The position numbers were made by a program, and so were the translations under genes. From positions 248,001-312,000 of the forward strand of contig NZ_JABVWW010000003.1 of the NCBI RefSeq assembly GCF_013350005.1: a stretch of 64,000 nucleotides of DNA. The letters run 5' to 3'. The notes beneath the pieces are model-generated. The model ran no database searches and was not told the DNA's origin. It was given only the letters and a program-made list of their open reading frames with translations. This stretch comes from Methylocystis silviterrae. Its GTDB lineage: Bacteria; Pseudomonadota; Alphaproteobacteria; Rhizobiales; Beijerinckiaceae. Within the stretch, counting starts at the first letter, position 1. Every line of letters begins with the position of its first letter. This document shows, in pieces, positions 17,464 through 26,756 of the stretch.

Positions 17464-19019
17464 TCAGTTCGCGCCGATGAGGCGCGCTTCGAGTAGATCG
17501 ATTTTTGCGCGCCCATACATTTGGCGCTTCACGAGTTTGAGCTTTGTGATCTGACCTTCGGTCTGTCCGTTCGACCAAGCGGATATGATTGCGGCGCGCA
17601 CAGCAGCCCTGTCTTTTATGACGCCGTTAGCCAAGGACGCGACGAGACTCAATTTTGCGTGCTCAATCCAGGCGTCGAGCTCCGCATCATGCTTCTTTCG
17701 GATCATGGCGTGGAAAGCTGCGATGACGCTTCGCGCTTCGACGAGCAGCGGGACGCCGCTTTCTATCGCCGCAATCGTTAGGGATTCTGACTTGGAGAGC
17801 GTGTCGCGACCTGTCGTCATCAGCCGCGCAATGGTTCTGGGGGAAGGGACGCGGCGCAAGCTTGAAGTATCAGCTTTCTCGGCCCGACGCCGCCGTCCAG
17901 CCCATTCGGAAACAACCCGCAAACATCCCCGGAATCCCTGGCTCTTCAGACGCCGCCAAAGCTCGGAACCGCTGTGAAGGCCTGCGGTCCATTGCGCGTC
18001 GAGCCAGGGCAGATACGGCTCCAAAGAACTTTCGCGCGTTCGGAATACGTCTGAACGCTGGCCGCGCAGAATCCTGCGCACGAGTCCCCGGCTATGCCCG
18101 GTCTCCCGTACGATCTGTTTGATCGAGGCTCCATTCTTGGCGCGCACAAGGATGGCGGCGTCCGCATCCTCCCGCCGCAGATATCCCTCGTATTGAATAC
18201 GCTCAGCGGCGGTAAGCAGATCCGGATCGACGATCGCCGCGCCGATTGCGGAGCGGATTTGACGCATCGATTTGCGCACGGCGTCGAGGAAGGCATGGCT
18301 GGCGTTCGCCATCAGATGCCAGCGATCAGCGACCTGCGTCGCCTGCGGTAACGCCTTGGTGGCGGCCAGCGAATAGGAGCCGCCACGGTCACGCGCGACA
18401 ATGGCGATCTGTGGCTGAGCGGCCAGCCACGCCTGCGCGGTCGCGGGCTCCCTGTCGGGCAGAAGACGGATAGGCCGTCGTCGTTCGAGATCGCAAATGA
18501 TCGTTCCGTAACGCTGATTGCGCTTCCACGCCCAGTCATCGATCCCGACTACAGTAGGCTTGGGGAATGGTGGACAGCCTCGCCGGCGAACGGCCCTCAA
18601 CAAGTGTCGTTGCTTACCGGCAGCATTAACCGACGAGCGAAGTTGGCGGCAGGACGGCCGCCGAGGGCAAGTCCCAGATGATGGACAAGGCAGTCCAGTC
18701 GCGCTGTCCGGCGAGCCGACGGCGCCAGAACATCGGCGCTGAAGCGCTCCGTGAAAATTGCGCGACGACAGGAAGTAGAGTCGCATCGGAACCGGCGCGC
18801 GATGACAATGAGCCGAACCTGACGACCCGCCAATGGCAGATCGGCCAAGCGCCGGAGATAGTGGCTGTGGACGCGCTCAGCGATCGTCGCGCAACCCGGG
18901 CATTGACTTGATTTGCTCGTGTGGCGAACCGTGATGACCGTGATCGCGCCATCTTGGACGGCATTTTCAACGTGGAAACCGGGTGGCACAAAGGCCGCGG
19001 GGTGCAGACTACGAGGCAT
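17464..19019 (-). pseudogene. ISL3 transposase broken by one frameshift
   Basis: The N-terminal frame (starting MPRSLHPAAF at 19019) has the zf-ISL3 cysteine motifs CPGC and CDSTSCRRAIFTERF, and ends at LMLPVSNDTC. One base is missing near 18605, after which the second frame continues LRAVRRRGCPPFPKPTVVGI and DDWAWKRNQRYGTII (first catalytic Asp region). It then carries DRWHLMANASHAFLDAVRK, the KQIVRETGHSRGLVRRILRG helix-turn-helix and the C-terminal SNGQTEGQITKLKLVKRQMYG with the last acidic residue. Joined, it would be a full ISL3 transposase of about 515 residues. There is no obvious slippery heptamer, so a disabling mutation is more likely than programmed frameshifting. Confidence 0.85.
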
Positions 19020-19062
19020 GGCGTTGATTCCTTCATGAAACCAACACGAGCCGGCGCCCGAA

Positions 19063-19086
19063 CTTCATCAAAAGTGAGTCAGAGCC
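19063..19086 (-). repeat. Right terminal inverted repeat of the ISL3 element
   Basis: On the minus strand it reads GGCTCTGACTCACTTTTGAT and ends in GAAG. It pairs with 17433-17456 and marks the edge of the element against the hydrolase fragment. Confidence 0.8.
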
Positions 19087-19291
19087 AAAATTGCACGCCG
19101 AAACACAGCCAAGCGATGATTGTCTCGCCATCATCCGTCGCAAGGCGCAATTCTTCGATGCCGCTCATGCCGGCGTCGGCGGGATGGATCAGCCGCCGAT
19201 CGGGGAAATATGTGAAGCGGCGTTGAAACACGGCCGCGCCAACGACCACGAAGGCATAGATCGCCACGAGAAGAGCTAGCTGCAATTTCAA
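19087..19291 (-). pseudogene. N-terminal fragment of an alpha/beta hydrolase cut by the IS
   Basis: The first 68 codons give a membrane-anchor or signal segment (MKLQLALLVAIYAFVVVGAA) followed by RFTYFPDRRLIHPADAGMSG and IEELRLATDDGETIIAW. This is the start of BEM46-like alpha/beta hydrolases (Y-F-P-D-x-R ... G-L/M-S-G-V-E-E). The frame is cut at the ISL3 right end, before the catalytic domain, and the rest is not found on the other side of the element. Confidence 0.7.
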
Positions 19292-19322
19292 GCGACATTC
19301 CCCTTATGACCCATTGGCGCGA

Positions 19323-19472
19323 CTAAGCTTCTGGTCGAATGGCGGCGTGCTCAATCGGCTCGCCCTCTTTGACGCTGTCGACCGCACCGATCAGCCTCTT
19401 GAGCGCCGACTCATAGGCCTGCGGCGCGTCAAAAATAGCCGGCGCGCCGAACGCATCGAGATCGCGTGAGCC
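19323..19472 (-). other. Short coding-like remnant, unidentified
   Basis: An open frame between two stops encodes RDLDAFGAPAIFDAPQAYES followed by ALKRLIGAVDSVKEGEPIEH and a stop. Composition and helical periodicity look like the tail of a real protein, but no family is recognised and no start codon is evident. It lies just upstream of the hydrolase fragment on the same strand. Confidence 0.3.
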
Positions 19473-19559
19473 TCAACACGCGTTCTCGTTCCACTTATGT
19501 CTGCGACGATGTACATATTGTTGATCGAGCTCTATCAAGCGGTTCAGCCGCAGCTGGCG

Positions 19560-20056
19560 TTACGAAAGTAACCCGAGCGCTGAGACGACCATCGCTTGAA
19601 AAATCGCAATACTGCAAGTCGCGATCTTGGCGTTTGTGGCCGCCTTGGCGACCGCGACTGCTTCTTCCGTGAAGAGGGTCGGCGATACTAAGAAGCGTGA
19701 CAACATTACGTCTTCAGCAAAATCGCATGCCATGAACAGCATGGCGCCAGCACTAAAAGCCAATCTGCGTAGGGCGGCCATTTCAAGGTGTGAGCCGCGA
19801 TCACGGATCCAAGCCCGAGAAAACCGCCGAGGCAGATCAGGAACATCACATCAAATGGAAACAGCACAGGAAAAATGTAACCGCGCGCTCTTGTGGGATT
19901 GTGCGCGACCCCAGTCAATGAGGCTTGTGGCGTCGTATCGTGGGTTGATTTCAAGAAAGCGACCAGAAACATCCGACCCATATCGGTCTGCGAGAACGCC
20001 GACCGAAAAGTTGAGTGCGGCCGCAAGGCGCCCAAAAATATGGCGGCGTCGATCAT
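19560..20056 (-). pseudogene. Frameshifted multi-pass membrane protein
   Basis: A start at 20056 with a very good GGAGGGGAA ribosome site opens a frame with MIDAAIFLGALRPHSTFRSA, IFPVLFPFDVMFLICLGGFL and SVIAAHTLKWPPYADWLLVL. It then goes out of frame. The companion frame continues AMLFMACDFAEDVMLSRFLV and ATCSIAIFQAMVVSALGLLS. Together they make a membrane protein of about 165 residues with three or four helices and a conserved-looking C-D-F-A-E-D motif. The break lies near 19745-19770. The family is not identified. Confidence 0.55.
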
Positions 20057-20679
20057 TTCCCCTCCACTCAGACGACTTTGATGAGGCAGATAGTAATGAG
20101 GGCCAGACCGTGCTCGCAAAAAAAAACGTCGAAACTCGCGAACAGTCCTTCTTCGTAGGACGTGACAACCCGTCACACCCAGTGGCGATGATCAACTGAT
20201 CGTCGATTGGACTTGACTTAGCCCGGGTTTCTCACAGAGCTTCGGCTTATAGGGTTCAAGAACGTCATCGTCATGGCTTCCTTCTGCCGCTCGACCAAGG
20301 AGGCCGAGCGTGCGCTCGGAAGCGCAGAGAGGACAAATGATTAACTCCGTCATCGCATGTGCGGTCCTGATGAAGCTGTCTATGACGACGAAGCTCGAAA
20401 TGGCCCGTGTCTTCCCAGAAGTGGCCAACTACTGCATGACACATCCATCTGGGAAGGTTCGCGTCTTCTACCGGTTCGAGGGTTCGGGAAGATCATCACG
20501 GTCCGGCGGCCGCCGTTGAGCCACAAGAAGCTTCGAGCGACGGCAAAACCGCGCCAGAGATTTGGAACACGGTCATTGCGGCTTGCCCCCGTCGAACGCC
20601 CAAACGCGGTTTTGCGACCGTCCGTTTGAATTTGCACCATAGCCCTCAAACTTGCTGAAACCATTTTTCTTAGCATTCG
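20057..20679. other. Gene-poor stretch, nothing firmly recognised
   Basis: About 620 bases hold several short open frames on both strands with no family resemblance. The sequence CTTAGCCCGGGTTTCTCA at 20217-20234 resembles ends reported for IS1380-like elements, but no transposase was found next to it. It is treated as decayed spacer downstream of the ATPase gene. Confidence 0.4.
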
Positions 20680-23600
20680 CTACTTTCGAGTTACGCCTAG
20701 CGAGATTCGTCGATTTTTTGTCCGTCCCTCCTCAGTGTCATTGGTTGCGACCGGATGGCTTTCACCATAACCTTTCGTGTTGAGGCGTGAAGCGTCCACA
20801 CCCATTCTCGTCAACTCGCGCATCACCGAGTCTGCGCGCGCTTTTGACAATCTCTTATTTGCGCTCCGGGCGCCGACGCTGTCCGTATAACCGCCAATCA
20901 CGGATATGACGTTCGGATAGGCCGCCAGGATGTCGGCGATGTTTTTTAACTGATCCTGAAATGCGGCTTGCGGTTTTGCTTTGCCCGTCTCGAATTGGAG
21001 GCGGTCGAAGTCGAACCAGGTCACTCCTTCTATCTTCGCTTCACGCTCGAGAAACGCGAGCAGATTGGCCTCCATGCCGGAGCTCGGAACATTCAATATG
21101 AGCCCGCTGGGCAGCTTCCTGCTTAAAAATTTGGGAGGCCCGCCAGCCGCCGTTCTCGTGCTGGTCTCTTGTTCCCGGCCGCTTGGCTGGGCTTCCTCCA
21201 CGGCGGATTTGGTTTCCTTGGACGGAGTGGGAGCGTCTTGTTGCGCGGGCGGGGGCTCAATCCTCTCTACTCGAACCGACCCAGTCTCTCGCGGCGTGAT
21301 GAGCTTTGGCGCATAAGCGATAAGAAGCCAGCCAAGTGAAATCGCCATCGCCGCGGCCGCCGCCCATCCGACAGAGGCCCTCGCGTTCACGCGACCTTGT
21401 ACGAATATCCGACGGAGCCAACGAACTCCGCTAAGTCCTGCGCCGCGCCAAACGTATTTGAGCGCTTCAAGCAGCACCAACACGATCACGCCGGCGCCGA
21501 GCGTGACCGCCAGGTCGTCCAGGTGTAGGGGCCCGAAGCGGAAGAGATCGCTAATGGGGGGCGAAAGAAGCGTCAGACTCAGCATCGCCACGACGGCAAG
21601 GAGCACCCACGCAAGCGCCGTGTTTGGTCGACGGAGCGCTGTTTGCAGCGATGCGCTGAAGGTGCGGTTGACAAAGATCAGGCTGACGATCGCGAGGACC
21701 AATGAGAAGAAAGTTAACGCGCGCACTTCCGTCTCTGGCATGCCCCGCTTCAGCCCAACAAGGAAAATGACTGCAACAAGCGCGAATGCGAACGCTCCCT
21801 GTAAAAGGCCCCACGCGATCACGGGACTCGAGAATAGGGGCTCGTCGGTAGGACGTGGCGGGCGGCGCATCACATCGTCTTCCTCGATCTCGGCTTCGAA
21901 GACGAGCGAACAGACCGGGTCGATCACCATTTCCAGAAATGCGATGTGCATCGGCCCAAATAGGAGCGGCAGGCCAAACAACAGAGGCAATATCGCCAAC
22001 CCCGCGATGGGCACATGCACCGCGAAGATGAAACCCGTCGCCTTGCGCAGATTGTCGTAGATTCTGCGGCCAAGCCGGATCGCCTTGACGATCGAGCCGA
22101 AATCATCATCGAGAAGCACGATTGAGGAGGCCTCCCGCGCCACGTCCGTTCCGCGTCCGCCCATGGCAATGCCAATGTGCGCGGCCTTGAGAGAGGGCGC
22201 ATCATTCACGCCGTCTCCCGTCATGGCGACGATCTCGCCGTTTGCTTTGAGCGCATTCACAATTCGGAGCTTCTGATCAGGCAGGATTCGCGCAAATATG
22301 TTCGCTGTCCGCATGCGCTGCGCGAGCTGTGCCTCGCTTTTGCTTTCGAGTGTCTGTCCTGTCACGACTTCGTCGGTATTTAGACCCGCCTGGCGAGCGA
22401 TTGCCTTCGCCGTCGCTGGGTAGTCGCCCGTGATCATGACCACCCTGATGCCTGCCGACCGACACTCGCTCACGGCGGCCGGAACGGCTGAGCGTAACGG
22501 GTCGGCGAGTCCGACGAGCCCCAAGAATTCGAACGTGAAGTCTCGCTGCGAGTCCGGCAACGCTTTCTGCGCGAAGGATGCGTTGGCCACTCCCAGAACG
22601 CGCTGACCCTCCGCAGCCATGCCCTCAACGGACCGCTTCACTGCAGCAAACTCCGTCTCGTTCAATCGGCAGAGGGTAGCGATGGCTTCCGGCGCGCCTT
22701 TGGCCGCGACAACGAATTCCGGCGTGGCGTCGCTTTGCCAGACCTGTGACATCGCAAGGAGATCGGAACGAAGACCGTATGTCTGCAATAGTTTCCAATC
22801 TGGACCAAGCAGAGTTCCGGTCTTGGGCAAATGGTTCCGGCCGAAATCGTGAAACGCTTTTTCCATCGGATCGAATGGATCAGGCGCGCTGGCGAGAATT
22901 CCGAACTGGACCAGATGATCGAAGCTCGCAGGCATTGAGCGGGATATCTGGCCGGCTCGTAATGCCTCGCCGCCCTTGAGGCGTAGTTCGGCAATCGACA
23001 TCTGGTTCTCGGTCAGGGTGCCGGTCTTATCCGTGCACAAGACCGTCGCCGAACCCAGAGATTCGATGGCCGCGGCGCGACGGGTCAATACGCGCGCCCG
23101 CGAAATCCGCCATGCTCCCATCGCCATGAATACGGTGAGCACGACGGGAAACTCCTCGGGCAGCATCGACATGCCGAGCGCGATGCCCGCAAGCACCGCA
23201 TCGAGCCATCCTCCGCGCAACACGCCGTAGAGCAACACCGCCAAAACGCTCACGGCGCCTCCTGCGAGAGCAAACACCCCCACGAGACGCCGTGTCTGCG
23301 CCAGCAGACGCGGCGGCTCCGTTTCGACTGTGCTGAGCGATTGGCCAATTTTGCCGATTTCGCTCTGTGCGCCGGTCGCGATCACTTCGCCTATTCCGGT
23401 TCCGCGCACCACCAGCGAGCCTGAAAACACATATGGCAGGTCATCGCCCCCGGGCCGGCGGCTTTCGAGAGGCGCATCGGCGCGAGAGATCTTGCGAACG
23501 GGCGCTGACTCTCCCGTCAGCAGCGACTCGTCGATCTGGAGGTCCTGGCATTCGCTGAGCGCCGCGTCGGCGGGAACCCGGTCGCCTTCGCTGAGCACGA

Positions 23601-23985
23601 CGACATCGCCACGCACGACTTCGCGCCCAGCGATTCTCTTACGTACGCCGTCACGAATAACCAGCGCGCGCGGACTCGTAAGGTCGCGCAGCGCTTCCAG
23701 GACGCGCTCGGTGCGGGTCTCTTGCACCGCCGTGATGACGACCGACATTGTTGCGAAGACGAGGAGAATTAATGCTTCCTTCAAATCCCCCAGCAGCAAG
23801 TAGATCAGGCCGCCGCCGATGAGCAGCGCGAGCATCGGCTCGCGCAGGACCTCGAGAACGATTCGCAGCGGCGTGCGCCGTTCCGGCCGCGGTAGCTCGT
23901 TGTACCCCTCGCTCTTCAGCCTGGCCTGCGCATCTGCTTCACTGAGGCCGGGAGTCGAGTGGAGGGCTGAGGAAGCATCTGGCAC
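20680..23985 (-). CDS. P-type cation ATPase fused to a C-terminal OmpA domain
   Basis: This protein of about 1101 residues has a complete P2-type ATPase core. It shows a TGES actuator motif (IDESLLTGES), an M4 motif MLPEEFPVVL (about 276-280), the phosphorylated Asp in CTDKTGTLTEN (about 319), an MITGDYPATA segment and the hinge AMTGDGVNDAPSLKAAHIG. Ten helices are plausible. Instead of ending there, it adds an eleventh helix (about 872-892), a Pro/Glu/Thr-rich linker (about 893-985) and an OmpA C-terminal domain (about 987-1101: TWFDFDRLQFETGKA, IGGYTDSVGARSANKRLSKA, GYGESHPVATNDTEEGRTKN). The extra helix would place the OmpA domain in the periplasm to bind peptidoglycan. The ion is probably Ca2+ or another divalent cation (inferred). 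GTG 23985 is chosen for its strong GGAGGG site. Confidence 0.88.
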   Translation of the reverse strand: MPDASSALHSTPGLSEADAQARLKSEGYNELPRPERRTPLRIVLEVLREPMLALLIGGGLIYLLLGDLKEALILLVFATMSVVITAVQETRTERVLEALRDLTSPRALVIRDGVRKRIAGREVVRGDVVVLSEGDRVPADAALSECQDLQIDESLLTGESAPVRKISRADAPLESRRPGGDDLPYVFSGSLVVRGTGIGEVIATGAQSEIGKIGQSLSTVETEPPRLLAQTRRLVGVFALAGGAVSVLAVLLYGVLRGGWLDAVLAGIALGMSMLPEEFPVVLTVFMAMGAWRISRARVLTRRAAAIESLGSATVLCTDKTGTLTENQMSIAELRLKGGEALRAGQISRSMPASFDHLVQFGILASAPDPFDPMEKAFHDFGRNHLPKTGTLLGPDWKLLQTYGLRSDLLAMSQVWQSDATPEFVVAAKGAPEAIATLCRLNETEFAAVKRSVEGMAAEGQRVLGVANASFAQKALPDSQRDFTFEFLGLVGLADPLRSAVPAAVSECRSAGIRVVMITGDYPATAKAIARQAGLNTDEVVTGQTLESKSEAQLAQRMRTANIFARILPDQKLRIVNALKANGEIVAMTGDGVNDAPSLKAAHIGIAMGGRGTDVAREASSIVLLDDDFGSIVKAIRLGRRIYDNLRKATGFIFAVHVPIAGLAILPLLFGLPLLFGPMHIAFLEMVIDPVCSLVFEAEIEEDDVMRRPPRPTDEPLFSSPVIAWGLLQGAFAFALVAVIFLVGLKRGMPETEVRALTFFSLVLAIVSLIFVNRTFSASLQTALRRPNTALAWVLLAVVAMLSLTLLSPPISDLFRFGPLHLDDLAVTLGAGVIVLVLLEALKYVWRGAGLSGVRWLRRIFVQGRVNARASVGWAAAAAMAISLGWLLIAYAPKLITPRETGSVRVERIEPPPAQQDAPTPSKETKSAVEEAQPSGREQETSTRTAAGGPPKFLSRKLPSGLILNVPSSGMEANLLAFLEREAKIEGVTWFDFDRLQFETGKAKPQAAFQDQLKNIADILAAYPNVISVIGGYTDSVGARSANKRLSKARADSVMRELTRMGVDASRLNTKGYGESHPVATNDTEEGRTKNRRISLGVTRK

Positions 23986-23990
23986 GAAAA

Positions 23991-23996
23991 CCCTCC
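23991..23996 (-). promoter_or_regulatory. Shine-Dalgarno fixing the ATPase-OmpA start at GTG 23985
   Basis: GGAGGG lies five bases upstream of GTG 23985. The open frame extends 40 codons further to a TTG at 24105, but that has no good ribosome site and the extra residues are not ATPase-like. Confidence 0.65.
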
Positions 23997-24189
23997 GAGC
24001 GTTCGCTAACCCGCATTTTTCAAACTCGGCATGCGTTAGCCGACTTGTGACGGGACGATGATCGCAATGCCGAGCAGGCGTCACAAGCCGGAGAATCGTC
24101 GCCAAGTTGCGGCAGGCGGATGTGTAGCAGTCACAAGGGCAAATCGCGGACGCCGTCCCATACGATCGGTGTGACCGAGGGGACTTACC

Positions 24190-24310
24190 GCAGAGTCGAT
24201 CGTGGCCTCGTCCAGTCCAAACTGCGCCTGCGCCTGATCATGGGCATTTTTCGCATTATCCAGGGCGTCTCGAGAAATCACCTTGGTCGGGGCGAGTCTC
24301 TGGGGCATTG
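24190..24310 (-). pseudogene. Possible HlyD/RND adaptor remnant
   Basis: The minus strand encodes VISRDALDNAKNAHDQAQAQ followed by FGLDEATIDSAV. This resembles the alpha-hairpin of HlyD-family periplasmic adaptors (S-x-x-x-L-D-N-A-x-x-A-x-x-x-A-x-A). Only about 35 residues match and no other part of the family is present, so this is a tentative relic. Confidence 0.35.
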
Positions 24311-24359
24311 TCACATTAGGCGCATACCGCTGCTGATGTCCCGCTCGTATCCGCCATGA

Positions 24360-24462
24360 TGACCAAACTCAGCTGTGCCCTGAGCTTCCGCGACGTGGAA
24401 GATCTGTTGGCTGAACGGGGCGTCGCGGTTTCCTACGAGACCGTGCGACGATGGGATGTGTC
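24360..24462 (+). pseudogene. IS6-family transposase remnant, N-terminal part
   Basis: The segment encodes LSFRDVEDLLAERGVAVSYE followed by TVRRW, the typical helix-turn-helix of IS6/IS26-type transposases (R-D-V-E-E-L-L-A-E-R-G-I-x-V-S-Y-E-T-V-R-R-W). The sequence then departs from the family. A different IS6 fragment lies at 38814-39170. Confidence 0.7.
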
Positions 24463-24940
24463 CAATGCCTCGACGTGTATCCACGTCAGTGGGAGGAGGT
24501 GTCGCTTCCGCGATCTAGATTCGTGCGAACCGACAAATTGGCCTGCCAAGGATTGGATGAGGGACCACGTCTCCGATGCATCACGCCTCGTTATAATCAG
24601 CGGCGCTTTTCGCAAGGCGATCCGCGCGTTGAACGCAATTAAATGACCAGCGCCACTCGCGCCGGACCGATCAAGCGTTTGGCATATCCGTTCTGCTAAG
24701 TCGAACCGAACGAAGTGGTGAGCGCGTCCAATCTTTCGAGTTGAGGCCTTTTGCCGAGGCGCATCGGCGTCTCACGAATTCCTGTTGCCAAAACTCAACG
24801 CAAATGCGAAATTTTGAAACAGATTTGTAGTAAGCTCTTCATTAGGCGAAAGCCGAGGGCTGACCCAAGCGCGCGTCACCAAAAATCGACGAAAGTGCAA
24901 TGAGTTTTGGACATTGCCGTAAATTTACCGGGAGACTGCG

Positions 24941-25126
24941 GTGCTAACGCTCATAATTGGAATCCTTATCATCGTCGTCCTTGGGGCGATCTTGTTTTGG
25001 GTGATCGATAAATTCTGTCCCGATGCGCGGCTAGCACAGCTACTCAAGCTGCTAGTGGTGCTAGTCTGTTTGGGAGCGATCATAGCCCGGGTGCTTCCGC
25101 TACTTGGGTCTCCTTCATTTCTATAG
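24941..25126 (+). CDS. Small two-helix membrane protein (Thivi_2564-like)
   Basis: This 61-residue protein has two hydrophobic helices (residues 2-22 and 36-56) separated by a short DKFCPDARLAQ loop. Length, topology and the LLKLLVVLVCL second helix match small Thivi_2564-type membrane proteins. The start is GTG 24941, preceded by GGGAG at a good distance. Function is unknown. It stands alone between IS relics. Confidence 0.65.
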   Translation: MLTLIIGILIIVVLGAILFWVIDKFCPDARLAQLLKLLVVLVCLGAIIARVLPLLGSPSFL

Positions 25127-25399
25127 CAGCATCAAGTAAACGAAAATCCCGAAGGGCTAAGCAACTTCCTGGATGGACTTCCCTTTGAAAAGCCATGTTC
25201 AGCGGGTGGATTATCAGGCGGTCGGCGATCGCTACAAAAGGCGTTCCCTCCTCAGAGTGGCTAGCAGGTCCCGCCTCGGCTCACGACCGTAGCACGCCTC
25301 CTCGCTATTAGAGCGTTTCCAGTTTTTTTAGACTCGAGCTGATTCCCATTTTCTGCGGATTGTGATTCGAGATGCTGGCTGGATGGAAGGCCAGCATCG

Positions 25400-25615
25400 A
25401 TGGTTCGACCCCTTCCCAACGATCTTCGCGAACGCGTCGTGGCTGCGGTTTCGGCCGGTGAGAGTTGCCGGGCTGTGGCGTAGCGGTTTGGTGTTGCGGT
25501 TTCTTCCGTGGTCAAGTGGTCGCAGCGCCAAACGCGCGACCGGCTCCGACGCGCCCGCCAAGATGGGCGGCTATCGCAAGCGCACGCTTGAGCCGCATCG
25601 GGCTTTTTGCGGTTA
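25400..25615 (+). pseudogene. IS630-family transposase remnant with an internal stop
   Basis: From ATG 25400 the frame reads MVRPLPNDLRERVVAAVSAG and ESCRAVA, then TAG, then RFGVAVSSVVKWSQR. This is the N-terminal DNA-binding part of a common rhizobial IS630 transposase. A later out-of-frame piece KMGGYRKRTLEPHRAF continues the match, so an indel follows the stop. The subgroup differs from the IS630 fragment at 17258. Confidence 0.75.
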
Positions 25616-25724
25616 ACCGTTATTCTTGCGATGAAAAGCAGAGCTGCCCGCGGTGCATTCGCGCCGACAGGCCGCAACGAAGCCCAAGCTATCACAGCGT
25701 CACTTTAGAGCAGCGAGCGCAGGA

Positions 25725-26285
25725 TTAGCGAGGCTTCGAAGCCCCTGGCAGCATACGTCTCAGAGTGCGATCGCGAAAAACGAAGTGGTGGACGAACGCC
25801 GCTCCAGCATGGAGCGTGGCGAGGATGATAAGTCCGTTCGCTAGAGTTTCATGAATTTCCTTCATGTCATGTGCAAACGTTTTGTTCTTCGTCCACGGCG
25901 ATGCGATATCGAAAATGCCAAGCACGGAAAGCGCGTCGCCATCGGCAAATTGCGTCGCGACGCCAACGGCGACAACCGCCGCAAGCAGCGCGTAAAGCGC
26001 AAGGTGGACGATTTTGGCGGCCAAATCGCCAAATCTCCCCAGCGGCGTCGGTTCTGGAGACGGCGGCGCGTTGATTAGACGCCAGCCGACACGAAAGATC
26101 AAAAGGATGGCGATCAACTCTCCCGCAGAAACATGGATTAATTCCCCGAGATCGCGGGCTCTCCCACGTGGCAGGTTTTCGCCCACGGTCCCGAGCACCC
26201 ATGCGACGCCAACAAGAAGCACGGAAAACCAATGAACGATTTGGACGGCTGCACCGTAGCCTCGCAGAGAATTGCGCCATTGCAT
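25725..26285 (-). CDS. Cytochrome b561-type membrane haem protein
   Basis: This protein of about 186 residues has four membrane helices and the haem-ligand histidines of the bacterial cytochrome b561/Ni-hydrogenase b family: VQIVHWFSVLLVG (helix 1), ELIHVSAGELIAILLIFRVGWRL (helix 2), IVHLALYALLAAVV (helix 3) and EIHETLANGLIILATLHAGAAFVHHFVFRD (helix 4). It probably passes electrons from the quinone pool to a periplasmic acceptor. ATG 26285 starts the protein at MQWRNSLRGYG. An in-frame extension upstream to 26411 lacks a family match. No partner redox gene is adjacent. Confidence 0.85.
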   Translation of the reverse strand: MQWRNSLRGYGAAVQIVHWFSVLLVGVAWVLGTVGENLPRGRARDLGELIHVSAGELIAILLIFRVGWRLINAPPSPEPTPLGRFGDLAAKIVHLALYALLAAVVAVGVATQFADGDALSVLGIFDIASPWTKNKTFAHDMKEIHETLANGLIILATLHAGAAFVHHFVFRDRTLRRMLPGASKPR

Positions 26286-26756
26286 TGAGGACCTCACTGT
26301 ATTTTCCGCGGACTTTATCAAAACGACATAATTGTTCACTTCGGCGAATTTCAGTCGAACGCCGAGAAGCGATGCGGCAAATTGTATCGGCGGAACGTCA
26401 TGAATCCACATTGATCGCTTCCCGCGCAGCAGTTGGCGCGCGCAATGAGGCAGCCGGCCCTACTAGGCACAACAAGCCCACGACGATCAACATGACGGCC
26501 ATATAGTCGAAATCAATTTGCGACAAAATCCCCGGCCGTAATACGGCGTAAGGTCACATGCTCAAGGCGCTGATTTTACTGTCGTGAAAGTTTTCGAAAG
26601 GGATCACAATTGAAATCTGAGTTACACCGAGGCCTCGACAACTTCACATTTGGGCCTAGTTGATCCTCTTCAGAAGCAGCGCGCGGCACGCCCGCGTTGG
26701 GGCGGACTCGACTCTGTGTTTCTGAAAATCTGCGTTTCTAAAAAAGGGAGGTCGAA
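26286..26756. other. Intergenic, no gene recognised
   Basis: These 470 bases between divergent genes must hold both promoters. No coding frame, repeat or terminator was convincing. The only clear signal is the GGGAGG ribosome site just before 26757. Confidence 0.5.

Larger units (their letters stand above)
17433..19086 (-). mobile_element. ISL3-family insertion sequence, transposase frameshifted
   Basis: The element of about 1.65 kb is bounded by imperfect inverted repeats that begin GGCTCTGAC at both ends (17433-17456 and 19063-19086, about 20 of 24 matching). It encodes one ISL3 transposase on the minus strand. The left flank is an IS630 transposase fragment and the right flank an alpha/beta hydrolase fragment. 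No matching 8-base target duplication is visible next to the repeats. This argues that sequence beside one end was deleted or that the element recombined with another copy. Confidence 0.85.

Noticed and set aside
18600-18612. Programmed frameshift in the ISL3 transposase
   Set aside because: No A- or T-rich slippery heptamer is present, and ISL3 elements normally use a single frame.
20217-20234. IS1380-like terminal sequence
   Set aside because: No transposase or matching second end could be identified nearby.
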